NCBI GenBank assembly: GCA_022510565.1 | Contig: JAFLTE010000005.1 | Location: 62,001 to 126,000 of the forward strand | Length of the DNA: 64,000 nucleotides | Direction: 5' to 3' | Source of the DNA: Lachnospiraceae bacterium | GTDB lineage: Bacteria > Bacillota > Clostridia > Lachnospirales > Lachnospiraceae | Part shown: in pieces, positions 24,976-32,361 of the stretch | Layout of the letters: each line of letters opens with the position of its first letter | How positions within the stretch are numbered: the first letter of the stretch is position 1 | Program-made: the position numbers and the translations under genes | Notes under the pieces: generated by a model | Seen by the model: only the letters and a program-made list of their open reading frames with translations | The model's database searches: none | Told to the model about the DNA's origin: nothing

Positions 24976-25578
24976 ATGTTCAAGAAATTTATTTTGCAAG
25001 GAAATAGAAGCTGTATAAGATCAGATGATGAAATGATTTCTGTTGATAAAACGGAAGCTGATACGGCATTCAAGAAATACAGCAAAGATATAGTAGGGAA
25101 ATATCTAAAAGAACAGGGATTCTATAAATGGAAAACGAATAGTTATGTCCGTCGTAATAATATTGATTTGCTTGAATACATTGACTTGCAAAAAGAGAGA
25201 TATGGTTCAAAAACATTTACGGTAAATTATGCGATAATGCCTCTGTATGTTCCCACAGAATATATGGTTATCGGATTTGGAAACAGACTTGGCGAGCTTA
25301 TTAATGGTAAGGATATCTGGTGGGACTATGCTAACGATGAAATTGCGAGGAAAAGTTTTCAAAATGTTACCGTTGCGATACAACAATTTGTCTTGCCTTG
25401 GTTTCAGCATTTTAATAATGAGGATTCATATAGAAAACAGTTGAAAAAGGACATAAGGAAGTCTTTCTGCGGATACGATAGTCAGATGTGGCTTGAGGCA
25501 GCAGAACTGCGTAACGAAAGAAAATATGTGATAGCAGAAAATGTTAATCGACTTAAATTGCCACAAAAGCTACTATGA
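24976..25578 (+). CDS. DUF4304-like protein
   Basis: The 200-residue protein carries a DUF4304-type domain. DIVGKYLKEQGFYKWKTNSY followed by VRRNNIDLLEYIDLQKER, KTFTVNYAIMPLYVP, and GKDIWWDYANDE with VLPWFQHF are typical. The family is of unknown biochemical function and is often found in toxin-immunity neighbourhoods. GAGG precedes the ATG. It is followed by an ankyrin gene, another immunity-associated type. Confidence 0.68.
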   Translation: MFKKFILQGNRSCIRSDDEMISVDKTEADTAFKKYSKDIVGKYLKEQGFYKWKTNSYVRRNNIDLLEYIDLQKERYGSKTFTVNYAIMPLYVPTEYMVIGFGNRLGELINGKDIWWDYANDEIARKSFQNVTVAIQQFVLPWFQHFNNEDSYRKQLKKDIRKSFCGYDSQMWLEAAELRNERKYVIAENVNRLKLPQKLL

Positions 25579-25618
25579 TAAATTAAGATTGATAAAAAGG
25601 AGGAACCTGAGAACCGGT

Positions 25619-26272
25619 ATGAAAAAACTTTTTAATGCTATAAAGAAACATGATTTTGATACAGTAAAGGAAATACTTGAATATAAACCGGACTTGATTT
25701 CGTGTATTGCTAAACAGCCACCGAAAAGTGACGACGGAAAATCTCTATTACAAGTTGCAATCAAAGACGGAACGATTGAAATAGCAAAATATCTTCTTGA
25801 CAAAGGAGCAGATGTAAATTTCTTTGAACCTGAGAGTTCTGTGAGCGGATGGAGAATGCCCGTTATACAAGATGCAGTAGCTAACGCAATCATTAAAAGC
25901 AGATGGTGCTCAGTAGATGTGAAAGGCAACGAAACAGTGCAGCATACAAAAGAAGAAGCTGACGAAGCATTTGAACTTTTAAAACGAATGGTTAATATGG
26001 GCGCAAAATTAGATGTTGTTGACAGCTATGGAAATACAACAATAGAACGGGCAGCTATGGATAGCCAGAAGATTTTGCCGAATTACATTTATGCAACAGG
26101 GGAATACACAAAGGATAAGATAATTACAGATGATTTAAGATATGATTTAATGCGTATATTTGATTTCTTACTTGAAAATGGTCTTACAAGTCATATTAAA
26201 ATGCGTACAGCAGAAGAGACAGTAAAAGAGTACTATAGAGAGCAACCATTAGCTGAATTTTTAAGCGATTAA
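25619..26272 (+). CDS. Ankyrin-repeat protein
   Basis: About 217 residues with ankyrin repeats. The clear units are GKSLLQVAIKDGTIEIAKYL followed by LDKGADVN (about residues 41-68) and MVNMGAKLDVVDSYGNTTIE followed by RAAMD (about 125-150). A partial first repeat (FNAIKKHDFDTVKEILEYKP) begins the protein. No signal peptide is present, so it should be cytosolic and act by protein binding. Single ankyrin proteins of this size occur as immunity proteins. ATG 25619 has GGAGG about 15 bases upstream. Confidence 0.78.
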   Translation: MKKLFNAIKKHDFDTVKEILEYKPDLISCIAKQPPKSDDGKSLLQVAIKDGTIEIAKYLLDKGADVNFFEPESSVSGWRMPVIQDAVANAIIKSRWCSVDVKGNETVQHTKEEADEAFELLKRMVNMGAKLDVVDSYGNTTIERAAMDSQKILPNYIYATGEYTKDKIITDDLRYDLMRIFDFLLENGLTSHIKMRTAEETVKEYYREQPLAEFLSD

Positions 26273-26360
26273 AAGACAAAGTCAAATATTATCAATATGA
26301 AATGGAATTTTTAACTGCTCTTAAAACAGATATAGAAAAACTATAATAGTGGATGTATGC

Positions 26361-26623
26361 AGTATTTTTCTTGTAAAAAAGTATCCTATTGTGCAAATAA
26401 GAATTGCCGGACTTCTGATAGGTATTCTTTCAGTGATTTTCTTTGCATTAGCAACCATTACTATGAAAAATATTATAACATTCCACTGCTTATTGTTTCC
26501 GTTTGGGCGGCAGTAATGCTGCACCTTCAAATACTACAGGAAGAAGATCATATGAGAAAAATGGTCGGACAAGATTATATTACTTATATGGAACATACTT
26601 TTAGATATTTTGGGAAAAGATAA
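26361..26623 (+). pseudogene. Isoprenylcysteine-methyltransferase-like membrane protein, broken
   Basis: The start, in the frame beginning at 26361, reads SIFLVKKYPIVQIRIAGLLI and ALATITMKN, matching the middle of ICMT-like membrane proteins. The C-terminal part lies in another frame (AVMLHLQILQEEDHMRKMVG, then TFRYFGK). The block between TITMKN and the last membrane segment is missing, and no N-terminal region is present. The catalytic methyl-donor region is therefore lost. An ATG at 26357 opens the second frame but gives an unnatural N-terminus. Confidence 0.72.
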
Positions 26624-26688
26624 ATCTTCCGATTTGTCGTGATAATAGTATGAGCAACCAATCCAAGTTTACACTGCGGAGGTATATG

Positions 26689-27186
26689 ATGGAAAGAAGT
26701 ATGGAGGTTACATTACAGCTCATGAGTGTCGATGAAAAGTTTTTGTTGATACGGCTCATGGAGCTATATAATTATGAGTTTTCGCTATTCAGTAATGATG
26801 ACATTAATGAATATGGGTACTATGGATATGATCATATCGACGATTATTGGAACGAAGAAGGAAGGTTTCCTTATCTGATACGCGTTGACGGTAAAATAGC
26901 AGGTTTTGCTTTGATTTGTCCGCATTGTGACTACCGTAAAGAAGAAGGTGCGCGGTGTATCGGAGAATTTTTTGTCATGTTGAAGTATCGAAGAATGGGT
27001 ATCGGCTTAAAGGTCGCAACTCAACTGTTCGATAGACATCGAGGACTCTGGGAAATCTGCTATTGGAGAAATAACCTTCCGGCAAGTCAGTTTTGGAAAA
27101 GAGTCGTTGAAGAATATACGAACAACCATTATCAAATTTGCGGAACAGAACACAGCACACAAATAGGATTTATCTTTGAAAATTAA
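26689..27186 (+). CDS. GNAT family N-acetyltransferase
   Basis: A 165-residue predicted acetyltransferase. The acetyl-CoA loop is FFVMLKYRRMGIGLKVATQL, preceded by IGE, and the C-terminal stretch is YWRNNLPASQFWKRVVEEYT. The N-terminus is Tyr/Asp-rich (YYGYDHIDDYWNEEGRFPYL). This fits the COG5628-like group. ATG 26689 has GGAGG six bases upstream; an adjacent ATG at 26686 is too close. Repeat copy 2 begins 13 bases after its stop. Confidence 0.82.
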   Translation: MERSMEVTLQLMSVDEKFLLIRLMELYNYEFSLFSNDDINEYGYYGYDHIDDYWNEEGRFPYLIRVDGKIAGFALICPHCDYRKEEGARCIGEFFVMLKYRRMGIGLKVATQLFDRHRGLWEICYWRNNLPASQFWKRVVEEYTNNHYQICGTEHSTQIGFIFEN

Positions 27187-27198
27187 GGCTGAAAGATA

Positions 27199-27326
27199 TG
27201 TAAAATCTGAATCTGCAGGAGAGAACGATGGAAAAAAGAATTGTTGATGCAGAAATAGTTCTGGTTCCATATTATCCAAATTATGAATTGGCGTTGGAAT
27301 GGTATCAAGATTTGGAGTTATGCAAA
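27199..27326 (+). repeat. 128-bp direct repeat, copy 2
   Basis: The counterpart of 21897-22024, same orientation, 5.3 kb apart. It has the same layout: short spacer, ribosome site, ATG at 27228 and 33 shared codons of a GNAT gene. Beyond 27326 the gene sequence continues here but is replaced in copy 1. Confidence 0.9.
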
Positions 27327-27422
27327 CAGGTTGATAATATTGATTCTGTATATTCATTGGACAGATTGAAGAGTATGTACAATTATTTATCTACACATGG
27401 CGATTGGTTTCGAGCATTTTGA
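27228..27422 (+). pseudogene. 5' fragment of a GNAT gene (copy 2)
   Basis: MEKRIVDAEIVLVPYYPNYE continues through LCKQVDNIDSVYSLDRLKSM and NYLSTHGDW, a normal N-terminal third of a GNAT protein, then ends abruptly with RAF and a stop. The acetyl-CoA loop is missing, so the 64-residue product cannot be active. It is the longer of two truncated copies of one ancestral gene. Confidence 0.8.
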
Positions 27423-27503
27423 AAATGACTGGTATGTTTTCAATTTATAAGATACATAACAGATTAAAAGTAATAAAAATGTAGTCTTATCGGGGAGAGG
27501 ATT

Positions 27504-28664
27504 ATGAAAAAGCGATTAATATCAGTTTGGGTAACGGTATTTGTCTTGATGATAACAGGGTGCGGAAAATCAAACAGTGTAAACCGTGCGGAGGAATCGA
27601 ACGGAACAGACAGTCAAATAACGGATAATACCAATCAGACGGATGTAGAGCAAAATGAAGAAAAGGAAACTGAATCAGAGCAAAATGAAGTAATCATTGA
27701 AAATATTATTGATACGGAAGATGAACCTATTTGGGCTATGGGTACGCAGGTGGATGGTGAATTGTATCAAAACCTTAATCTGGACGGTGTAGGGGATTTT
27801 GATGATGAGGCATATGTAAGTACTTATCAATTTGGGGATTATGAGGATAAGGTCACTGTAATCAGCATACATCTGGGAACAGGAGAAACCGTGGCGCAGG
27901 TTTTCCCCGTTTATGGTGATTATACATTGCAGACCGGGAGAGTATTTTCGGAGGAAAAAGATGCTATTATCCTGGAAATCCGTAACTCCACAAGCAATTA
28001 TGGAGCGGCGACAGTCTTTGTTCTGAATGTTTCTCCGGCGAAGGTGTACGGTCCCATACCGTCGGCAGGAACACTATTGAATACGACGGAAGCTGTTATG
28101 CTGGTGGATGGGGAGATAATTGATACTACATCTTTACCAAATCTTGTTACAGGCGGAACAAAGGTTGTTGATATCGAAGGTATGCCACGACAGGGAGTGT
28201 TAATTTATTCTGTGGGTGAAGAAGATGAATATCAAGGGTTGCCGCGAATATTCTATTGGATGGCCAATGGTTGGGCGATAATACCTGAAGAGAGCAGTGA
28301 AAATGACGATCATACAAGAATTAATGAAGGTGAAATATACGCTTATATTGTAGGAACAGATATCGATAAAATCAGTATTGTCGAGGTAGAAATGGGTTGG
28401 GTTCCGAACTTTGATCCGGATTTAATGGGACTTCATGAAGGCATTTATTATAGTATTAAGGATGCTTTGGTAGAACAATTGACTTTATCCACAGACTGTG
28501 CGATCGATGTGATACCGGAACCATATGATGAGCGTAAAATTGTATCTGCGGAGGAATTCACTGTTTATTTGCAAGAACAATGGAAATCCCCTGGTTTAAT
28601 ACCTTATACGCTTACAATATCAGATGGAGAAATAACCGAAATTATGGAACGTTATATTCCGTAA
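27504..28664 (+). CDS. Acidic lipoprotein of unknown function
   Basis: A 386-residue protein with a signal peptide and lipobox (MITGC, Cys about residue 20). A Gln/Glu/Asn/Thr-rich linker (about 25-70) is followed by a beta-rich domain from about 80 (LNLDGVGDFDDEAYVSTYQF). The repeated DGVGDFDDEAYV-type stretch resembles FG-GAP/VCBS-like surface domains, and the last 60 residues contain EFTVYLQEQWKSPG. No family is recognised with confidence. GGGGAGAGG precedes the ATG. It is the last intact island gene before proA. Confidence 0.7.
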   Translation: MKKRLISVWVTVFVLMITGCGKSNSVNRAEESNGTDSQITDNTNQTDVEQNEEKETESEQNEVIIENIIDTEDEPIWAMGTQVDGELYQNLNLDGVGDFDDEAYVSTYQFGDYEDKVTVISIHLGTGETVAQVFPVYGDYTLQTGRVFSEEKDAIILEIRNSTSNYGAATVFVLNVSPAKVYGPIPSAGTLLNTTEAVMLVDGEIIDTTSLPNLVTGGTKVVDIEGMPRQGVLIYSVGEEDEYQGLPRIFYWMANGWAIIPEESSENDDHTRINEGEIYAYIVGTDIDKISIVEVEMGWVPNFDPDLMGLHEGIYYSIKDALVEQLTLSTDCAIDVIPEPYDERKIVSAEEFTVYLQEQWKSPGLIPYTLTISDGEITEIMERYIP

Positions 28665-28698
28665 TTAAGTAATATAATGAGGCAGTAGGAAAAGCAGT

Positions 28699-28815
28699 AT
28701 GAAAAAATCCGGCACACTCAGTGAAGATACTGTCACCATAGCAGAGGGTGACAATGTGATTTATCAGGGTGTATTACTTCGTAGAAAAGAAAGGAACGAC
28801 ATATGGAATATTTAA
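28699..28815 (+). other. Short open frame before proA, doubtful
   Basis: A 38-codon frame (MKKSGTLSEDTVTIAEGDNV) has AGGAAAAG upstream but overlaps the proA start. It may be the tail of a lost gene at the right edge of the island. It is not called as a gene with confidence. Confidence 0.2.
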
Positions 28816-30050
28816 ACCGGTTAGGACAAAAAGCGGTAACAGCAAAATATGAATTACAGAAATTGTCCACAGAAGAAAAAAACAGCGCTTTAGAGGCTGT
28901 TGCCTCCGCGCTTACGGCTAAGACGGCACAGATTCTTGCTGCAAACGACAAGGATTATGAGATTGCAAAGCAGGGTGGTATGGCGGAAGGCTTGTTAGAC
29001 CGCTTAAAGTTGACTGCCGATAGAATAGAGACTATGGCGGAAGGCTTGCGACAGATTGCAGTACTTGAGGACCCCGTGGGGGAAACCATGGACAGTTTCG
29101 ACAGACCTAACGGACTTCATATAGACAAAGTCAGAGTGCCCATGGGCGTTATCGGTATCATATACGAGGCTAGACCTAATGTGACGGCTGATGCATTCGG
29201 TTTATGCTTTAAGACCGGCAATGCGGTTATTTTGAAAGGCGGCAAGGATGCATTTTATTCCAATGAGGCGATTACGAATGTTATCAGGGAAGCACTTGTC
29301 AGTGTGAAAATTACAGCCGATGCAATACAACTCATTACGGACAACGATAGAGCGGTTACGACGGCTTTTATGCAGTTAAAACAGTATGTAGATGTGCTGA
29401 TTCCGAGAGGCGGTGCGGGTCTGATTCGTGCTGTGGTAGAGAACAGTACCATACCCGTAATTGAGACGGGAACAGGTAACTGTCATATCTATATTGATGA
29501 AGATGCGGATTTAGAAAAAGCAATTCCCATTATCATCAATGCCAAGACGCAGCGTATCGGCGTATGTAATGCCTGCGAGTCTTTGCTTGTACATGAGAAG
29601 ATTGCAGAGCGTTTTTTGCCGGAGTTAGGACGTGCACTGAGAGAAAAGGACGTAGAGATACGTGGGGATCAAAAAGTGAGAATGCTGATTTCCGATGCTG
29701 TGGAAGCCACGGAAGAGGACTACGCTACGGAATATCTGGACTATATTATTTCCATGAAGACGGTGAAGTCCGTGGAGGAAGCTGTAGAACATATCAATCA
29801 GTACAATACGAAGCACTCCGATGCAATACTCACGGAGAATGGTGAGCACGCCGAACGTTTTTTGCAGGGAGTTGATTCGGCGTGTGTATATGTCAATGCG
29901 TCTACACGATTCACGGACGGTTTTGAGTTTGGATTCGGTGCGGAAATCGGCATCAGTACGCAGAAATTGCACGCCAGAGGACCTATGGGACTTAGGGAAC
30001 TTACTACATACAAGTATCTAATCCGGGGCAACGGGCAGATACGAGGGTAG
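28803..30050 (+). CDS. proA: Gamma-glutamyl phosphate reductase
   Basis: The 415-residue enzyme reduces gamma-glutamyl phosphate to glutamate semialdehyde with NADPH, the second proline step. [20 protein letters not shown], the Gly-rich [12 protein letters not shown], the catalytic Cys in [12 protein letters not shown] and the ending [20 protein letters not shown] are typical. AAAGGAA precedes the ATG. It is GC-richer than the preceding 10 kb and matches proB in style. It is separated from proB by the island. Confidence 0.96.
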   Translation: MEYLNRLGQKAVTAKYELQKLSTEEKNSALEAVASALTAKTAQILAANDKDYEIAKQGGMAEGLLDRLKLTADRIETMAEGLRQIAVLEDPVGETMDSFDRPNGLHIDKVRVPMGVIGIIYEARPNVTADAFGLCFKTGNAVILKGGKDAFYSNEAITNVIREALVSVKITADAIQLITDNDRAVTTAFMQLKQYVDVLIPRGGAGLIRAVVENSTIPVIETGTGNCHIYIDEDADLEKAIPIIINAKTQRIGVCNACESLLVHEKIAERFLPELGRALREKDVEIRGDQKVRMLISDAVEATEEDYATEYLDYIISMKTVKSVEEAVEHINQYNTKHSDAILTENGEHAERFLQGVDSACVYVNASTRFTDGFEFGFGAEIGISTQKLHARGPMGLRELTTYKYLIRGNGQIRG

Positions 30051-30054
30051 AAAA

Positions 30055-30071
30055 TATAGGTGTCACCTATA
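30055..30071. other. 17-base perfect palindrome
   Basis: TATAGGTG-T-CACCTATA is a perfect inverted repeat with eight-base arms around one T. It lies just after the proA stop and 40 bases before the arsR promoter. With no loop it is a poor terminator and a better candidate for a protein-binding site. Confidence 0.5.
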
Positions 30072-30110
30072 CTCTAGAAATAAAAATCGTCATATAGATA
30101 GTAAAGGTAG

Positions 30111-30139
30111 TTGACACATTATTGGGAATGTATTATTAT
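30111..30139 (+). promoter_or_regulatory. Promoter of the arsR-HMA unit
   Basis: TTGACA (30111-30116) and TATTAT (30134-30139) have a 17-base spacer, close to consensus for sigma-A. They stand about 40 bases before the GTG start at 30181. Confidence 0.82.
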
Positions 30140-30163
30140 ACATATGAACAAATAAACATATGT
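30140..30163. promoter_or_regulatory. Probable ArsR-family operator
   Basis: ACATATG and CATATGT are exact inverted seven-base arms with a 10-base spacer. They begin one base after the -10 box and cover the likely transcription start. Similar ATATGAACA-type imperfect palindromes are operators for SmtB/ArsR-family metal sensors, so autoregulation is likely. Confidence 0.6.
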
Positions 30164-30180
30164 TAAAAGGAGCGAAGAAC

Positions 30181-30522
30181 GTGGACAACGAATTGTCAAT
30201 GGCAAGGGAAGATATTGTAAAAAAAGTATTGGACCAACAGCCCGATGATGAAATTCTATATGATTTGGCAGAACTCTTCAAAGTGTTCGGGGATTCTACA
30301 AGAATAAAAATCCTATATTCCATGTTTGAGAATGAACTGTGCGTAAACGATATTGCCAATTTGTTGAATTTGAGTCAATCCTCGGTAAGTCATCAGCTCA
30401 GAATTCTTAAGACATCCAAGTTGGTGAAGTTTAGGAGAGAAGGTAAGTCCATCTACTATTCGTTGGACGACGAACATGTTCGCTCAATTATCAGTATGGG
30501 AATGGAACATGTGGAAGAATAA
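30181..30522 (+). CDS. ArsR/SmtB family transcriptional regulator
   Basis: A 113-residue winged-helix protein. LFKVFGDSTRIKILYSMFEN starts the domain and the recognition helix is in LNLSQSSVSHQLRILKTSKL. The segment ELCVNDIANLL contains the Cys of the ELCV-type alpha-3 motif, but the usual CxC pair of arsenic or cadmium sensors is not visible. The C-terminal helix has DDEHVRSIISMGMEHVEE, with Asp and His as in alpha-5 zinc-site sensors (SmtB/CzrA). Zinc or a related metal is therefore the better guess. GTG 30181 is used with AAAGGAG eight bases upstream. Confidence 0.88.
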   Translation: MDNELSMAREDIVKKVLDQQPDDEILYDLAELFKVFGDSTRIKILYSMFENELCVNDIANLLNLSQSSVSHQLRILKTSKLVKFRREGKSIYYSLDDEHVRSIISMGMEHVEE

Positions 30523-30545
30523 TACATGAGAAAGGGAGAATGAGT

Positions 30546-30764
30546 ATGAGTAAGACGTACAAGATTGAGGTGGATTGCGCAAACTGCGCGGAGAAGATGC
30601 AGGAGGCAGCGAAGAAGACAGAGGGCGTTGCGGATGCGGTAGTCAGCTTTATGACACAGAAAATGAAAGTGGAATTTGCAGAGGGAGCGGATGAGAAGGC
30701 GGTTATGAAGCAGGTGTTGAAGGCTTGTAAGAAAGTGGAGCCGGACTGCGAAATTGCGATTTGA
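30546..30764 (+). CDS. HMA-domain metal-binding protein
   Basis: A 72-residue protein with a single heavy-metal-associated domain. The metal site is CANC in YKIEVDCANCAEKMQEAAKK, and the VSFMTQKMKVEF strand fits the ferredoxin-like fold. Such small proteins bind Cu, Zn or Cd and usually pass them to a P1B-type ATPase. ATG 30546 has AAAGGGAG seven bases upstream. No ATPase gene follows, which is unusual for this pairing with an ArsR regulator. Confidence 0.88.
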   Translation: MSKTYKIEVDCANCAEKMQEAAKKTEGVADAVVSFMTQKMKVEFAEGADEKAVMKQVLKACKKVEPDCEIAI

Positions 30765-30802
30765 TTTCCTGATATTATACTATCAGATATATGAGGTGTG
30801 CT

Positions 30803-31474
30803 ATGCTTCGAGAGATACACAGTGCGGATGATATATGGAATTTAGTGCAGGAAATCGGATTTTTGCCGCTGTTTCAAAATGAGATAGGCGGGTTTTCGAT
30901 TGAGGAACGGACACCTCCGCATTTGTGGTTTTCGGATACGGAGCCCGGACCTTGGGAATGGAAGGGCCCGGTTATACAGATGGGCGATTGCTTTTACGGC
31001 AAATTTTTTGCGGGAAAAGCCGGATATGTCAGTAAAAAGTGGTTTTTGGATTTTGCCAATTACCGCAGGGACGGTTATGATTTTGACGCATTGTATGACG
31101 ACGGTCTTGCAGCAAGAAAAGATAAGACAATCTACGATACAATTACGGAGCATGGCTCGCTCTTGACCGGTGAACTGAAAAAGTTATGTAATTACGTCAA
31201 GGGTGGTAATAAAGGATTTGACACGATTATCACGCGCCTTCAGATGGAGACGTATGTGGTGGTAAAAGATTTTGTCTATAGTCAGAATCGGTACGGTGAA
31301 ACTTACGGATGGGGAATCGCAGAATACAGCACTCCCGAAATGTTGTTCGGAGATGATTTTTTCCGGGAAGTATATCGCACAGAACCGTCAGAGTCAAGAC
31401 AAAAGGTATACGCACACTTAACAAATATTTTTCCGCAAGCTACGGAGAGTCAGTTGAAAAAGTTATTAAAATAG
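30803..31474 (+). CDS. AlkZ-related winged-helix protein
   Basis: A 223-residue protein. IWNLVQEIGFLPLFQNEIGG, FSDTEPGPWEWKGPVIQMGD, FANYRRDGYDFDALYDDGLA and GFDTIITRLQMETYVVVKDF followed by VYSQN are conserved in a Firmicutes family annotated as AlkZ-related. These share winged-helix features (SLLTGELKKLCN, residues about 113-125) with the AlkZ/YcaQ DNA glycosylases but are shorter. A role in DNA repair is inferred only. ATG 30803 has GAGG six bases upstream. Confidence 0.6.
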   Translation: MLREIHSADDIWNLVQEIGFLPLFQNEIGGFSIEERTPPHLWFSDTEPGPWEWKGPVIQMGDCFYGKFFAGKAGYVSKKWFLDFANYRRDGYDFDALYDDGLAARKDKTIYDTITEHGSLLTGELKKLCNYVKGGNKGFDTIITRLQMETYVVVKDFVYSQNRYGETYGWGIAEYSTPEMLFGDDFFREVYRTEPSESRQKVYAHLTNIFPQATESQLKKLLK

Positions 31475-31514
31475 CAGGATGCGTTCATGTTTATATCACA
31501 TGTATTTTGCGTTA

Positions 31515-31548
31515 AAGTCCCGTTTGTTGTTGGCAACAGACGGGACTT
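31515..31548. other. Strong hairpin after the AlkZ-related gene
   Basis: AAGTCCCGT pairs with ACGGGACTT over nine bases, and an inner GTTG/CAAC stem extends it. No T-run follows on either strand, so it is not a standard terminator, though it sits where one would be expected. The stretch 31475-31710 otherwise holds only the promoter at 31604. Confidence 0.6.
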
Positions 31549-31603
31549 CGTGTTATGTGATAAGAAAATGCTCAAGCCAACTCTTTCTTTGTGGTTTAAG
31601 GTA

Positions 31604-31632
31604 TTGACTTAGACGGCGGAAATCATTAGTAT
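31604..31632 (+). promoter_or_regulatory. Candidate promoter for the lipoprotein-metH-ilv unit
   Basis: TTGACT (31604-31609) and TAGTAT (31627-31632) are spaced 17 bases, about 80 bases before the TTG start of the lipoprotein gene. The -10 element is weak. Confidence 0.45.
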
Positions 31633-31710
31633 CTATAGGTAGAGGTTGTTTTGACTTCATGTGGGATGACTGAAAATGGGTCACAATCTATACTGTCGGA
31701 GGAAAGGATT

Positions 31711-32361
31711 TTGAAGACTGTAAATAAATTAGTAATTTTATGTGTCGGACTGTTGTGTGGTCTGTGGATGACGGGCTGTGGAGAAGACGAAGCACTGACT
31801 GCCTATCAGGAGGATATGAATACTTTTTTTGAACATATTGCTGCATACAATGACGGTATGAATGCCATTGATGCTTCCGCGGAGGATGCCACAGAGCAAT
31901 TATTATCCTATTTGGACCAGCTTCAGGCAGAAGTTGCGTGGATGGCGGAATTGGAGACACCGGATCAGTTTTCGGCAGTGGATAGTCTGGCGGATGAAGC
32001 GGATGAGAATATGAGGCAGGCGGTGGCACTGTATCACAATGCGTATGAAGCAGAAGTCTTTGACGAGGTGACGGCACAGGCAGCAAGGCAGTATTATGAC
32101 AGAGCAAACCTGCGAATTCAGTATATTATTATGATTCTGCACGGAGAGATTCCGGAGGGAGAGGGAATTACATATACGGAAGACAGTGGTATTCTGGGCG
32201 GCGGCTATCTGAATCAGTCGGACGACGATGAAACAGATGCGCAGGCAGGCACCGTAACAGAAGATGATATTATAGAGCCGGAAGGCGATGCTGAGGATAA
32301 TTTCGATACGGACGATACGGTTTTCTACGAAGAGCCGACAGAAAACGAGGGTGCGCAATAG
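31711..32361 (+). CDS. Lipoprotein of unknown function
   Basis: A 216-residue protein starting at TTG 31711 (GGAGG eight bases upstream), with a lipoprotein signal ending in WMTGC (Cys about residue 24). The mature part is helical (about 35-150, with YYDRANLRIQYIIMILHGEI near the end), followed by a very acidic Asp/Glu-rich tail. No family is recognised. Its stop is directly adjacent to the metH ATG, so the two are probably cotranscribed, though any functional link is unclear. Confidence 0.72.
   Translation: MKTVNKLVILCVGLLCGLWMTGCGEDEALTAYQEDMNTFFEHIAAYNDGMNAIDASAEDATEQLLSYLDQLQAEVAWMAELETPDQFSAVDSLADEADENMRQAVALYHNAYEAEVFDEVTAQAARQYYDRANLRIQYIIMILHGEIPEGEGITYTEDSGILGGGYLNQSDDDETDAQAGTVTEDDIIEPEGDAEDNFDTDDTVFYEEPTENEGAQ

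Larger units (their letters stand above)
18287..28698. other. AT-rich accessory island separating proB and proA
   Basis: About 10.4 kb of visibly AT-richer DNA lies between the 5-formyl-THF cyclo-ligase gene and proA. All readable genes are on the plus strand. Contents: five apparently intact GNAT genes plus an AAC(6')-I-like gene, a GNAT pseudogene, two 5' fragments of another GNAT gene, a methyltransferase, immunity-like proteins, an ankyrin protein, a broken methyltransferase-like membrane gene and a lipoprotein. No integrase, transposase, terminal inverted repeats or attC-like sites were recognised. proB-DUF896-cyclo-ligase-proA being one ancestral operon is an inference from pathway logic. 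Confidence 0.7.

Noticed and set aside
18287-28698. Integron-like cassette array
   Set aside because: The gene content is suggestive, but no integrase gene and no attC-like inverted core sites were seen between the genes.
31515-31548. Hairpin taken as a Rho-independent terminator
   Set aside because: The stem is strong but no T-run follows on either strand. It is kept as an unexplained hairpin instead.
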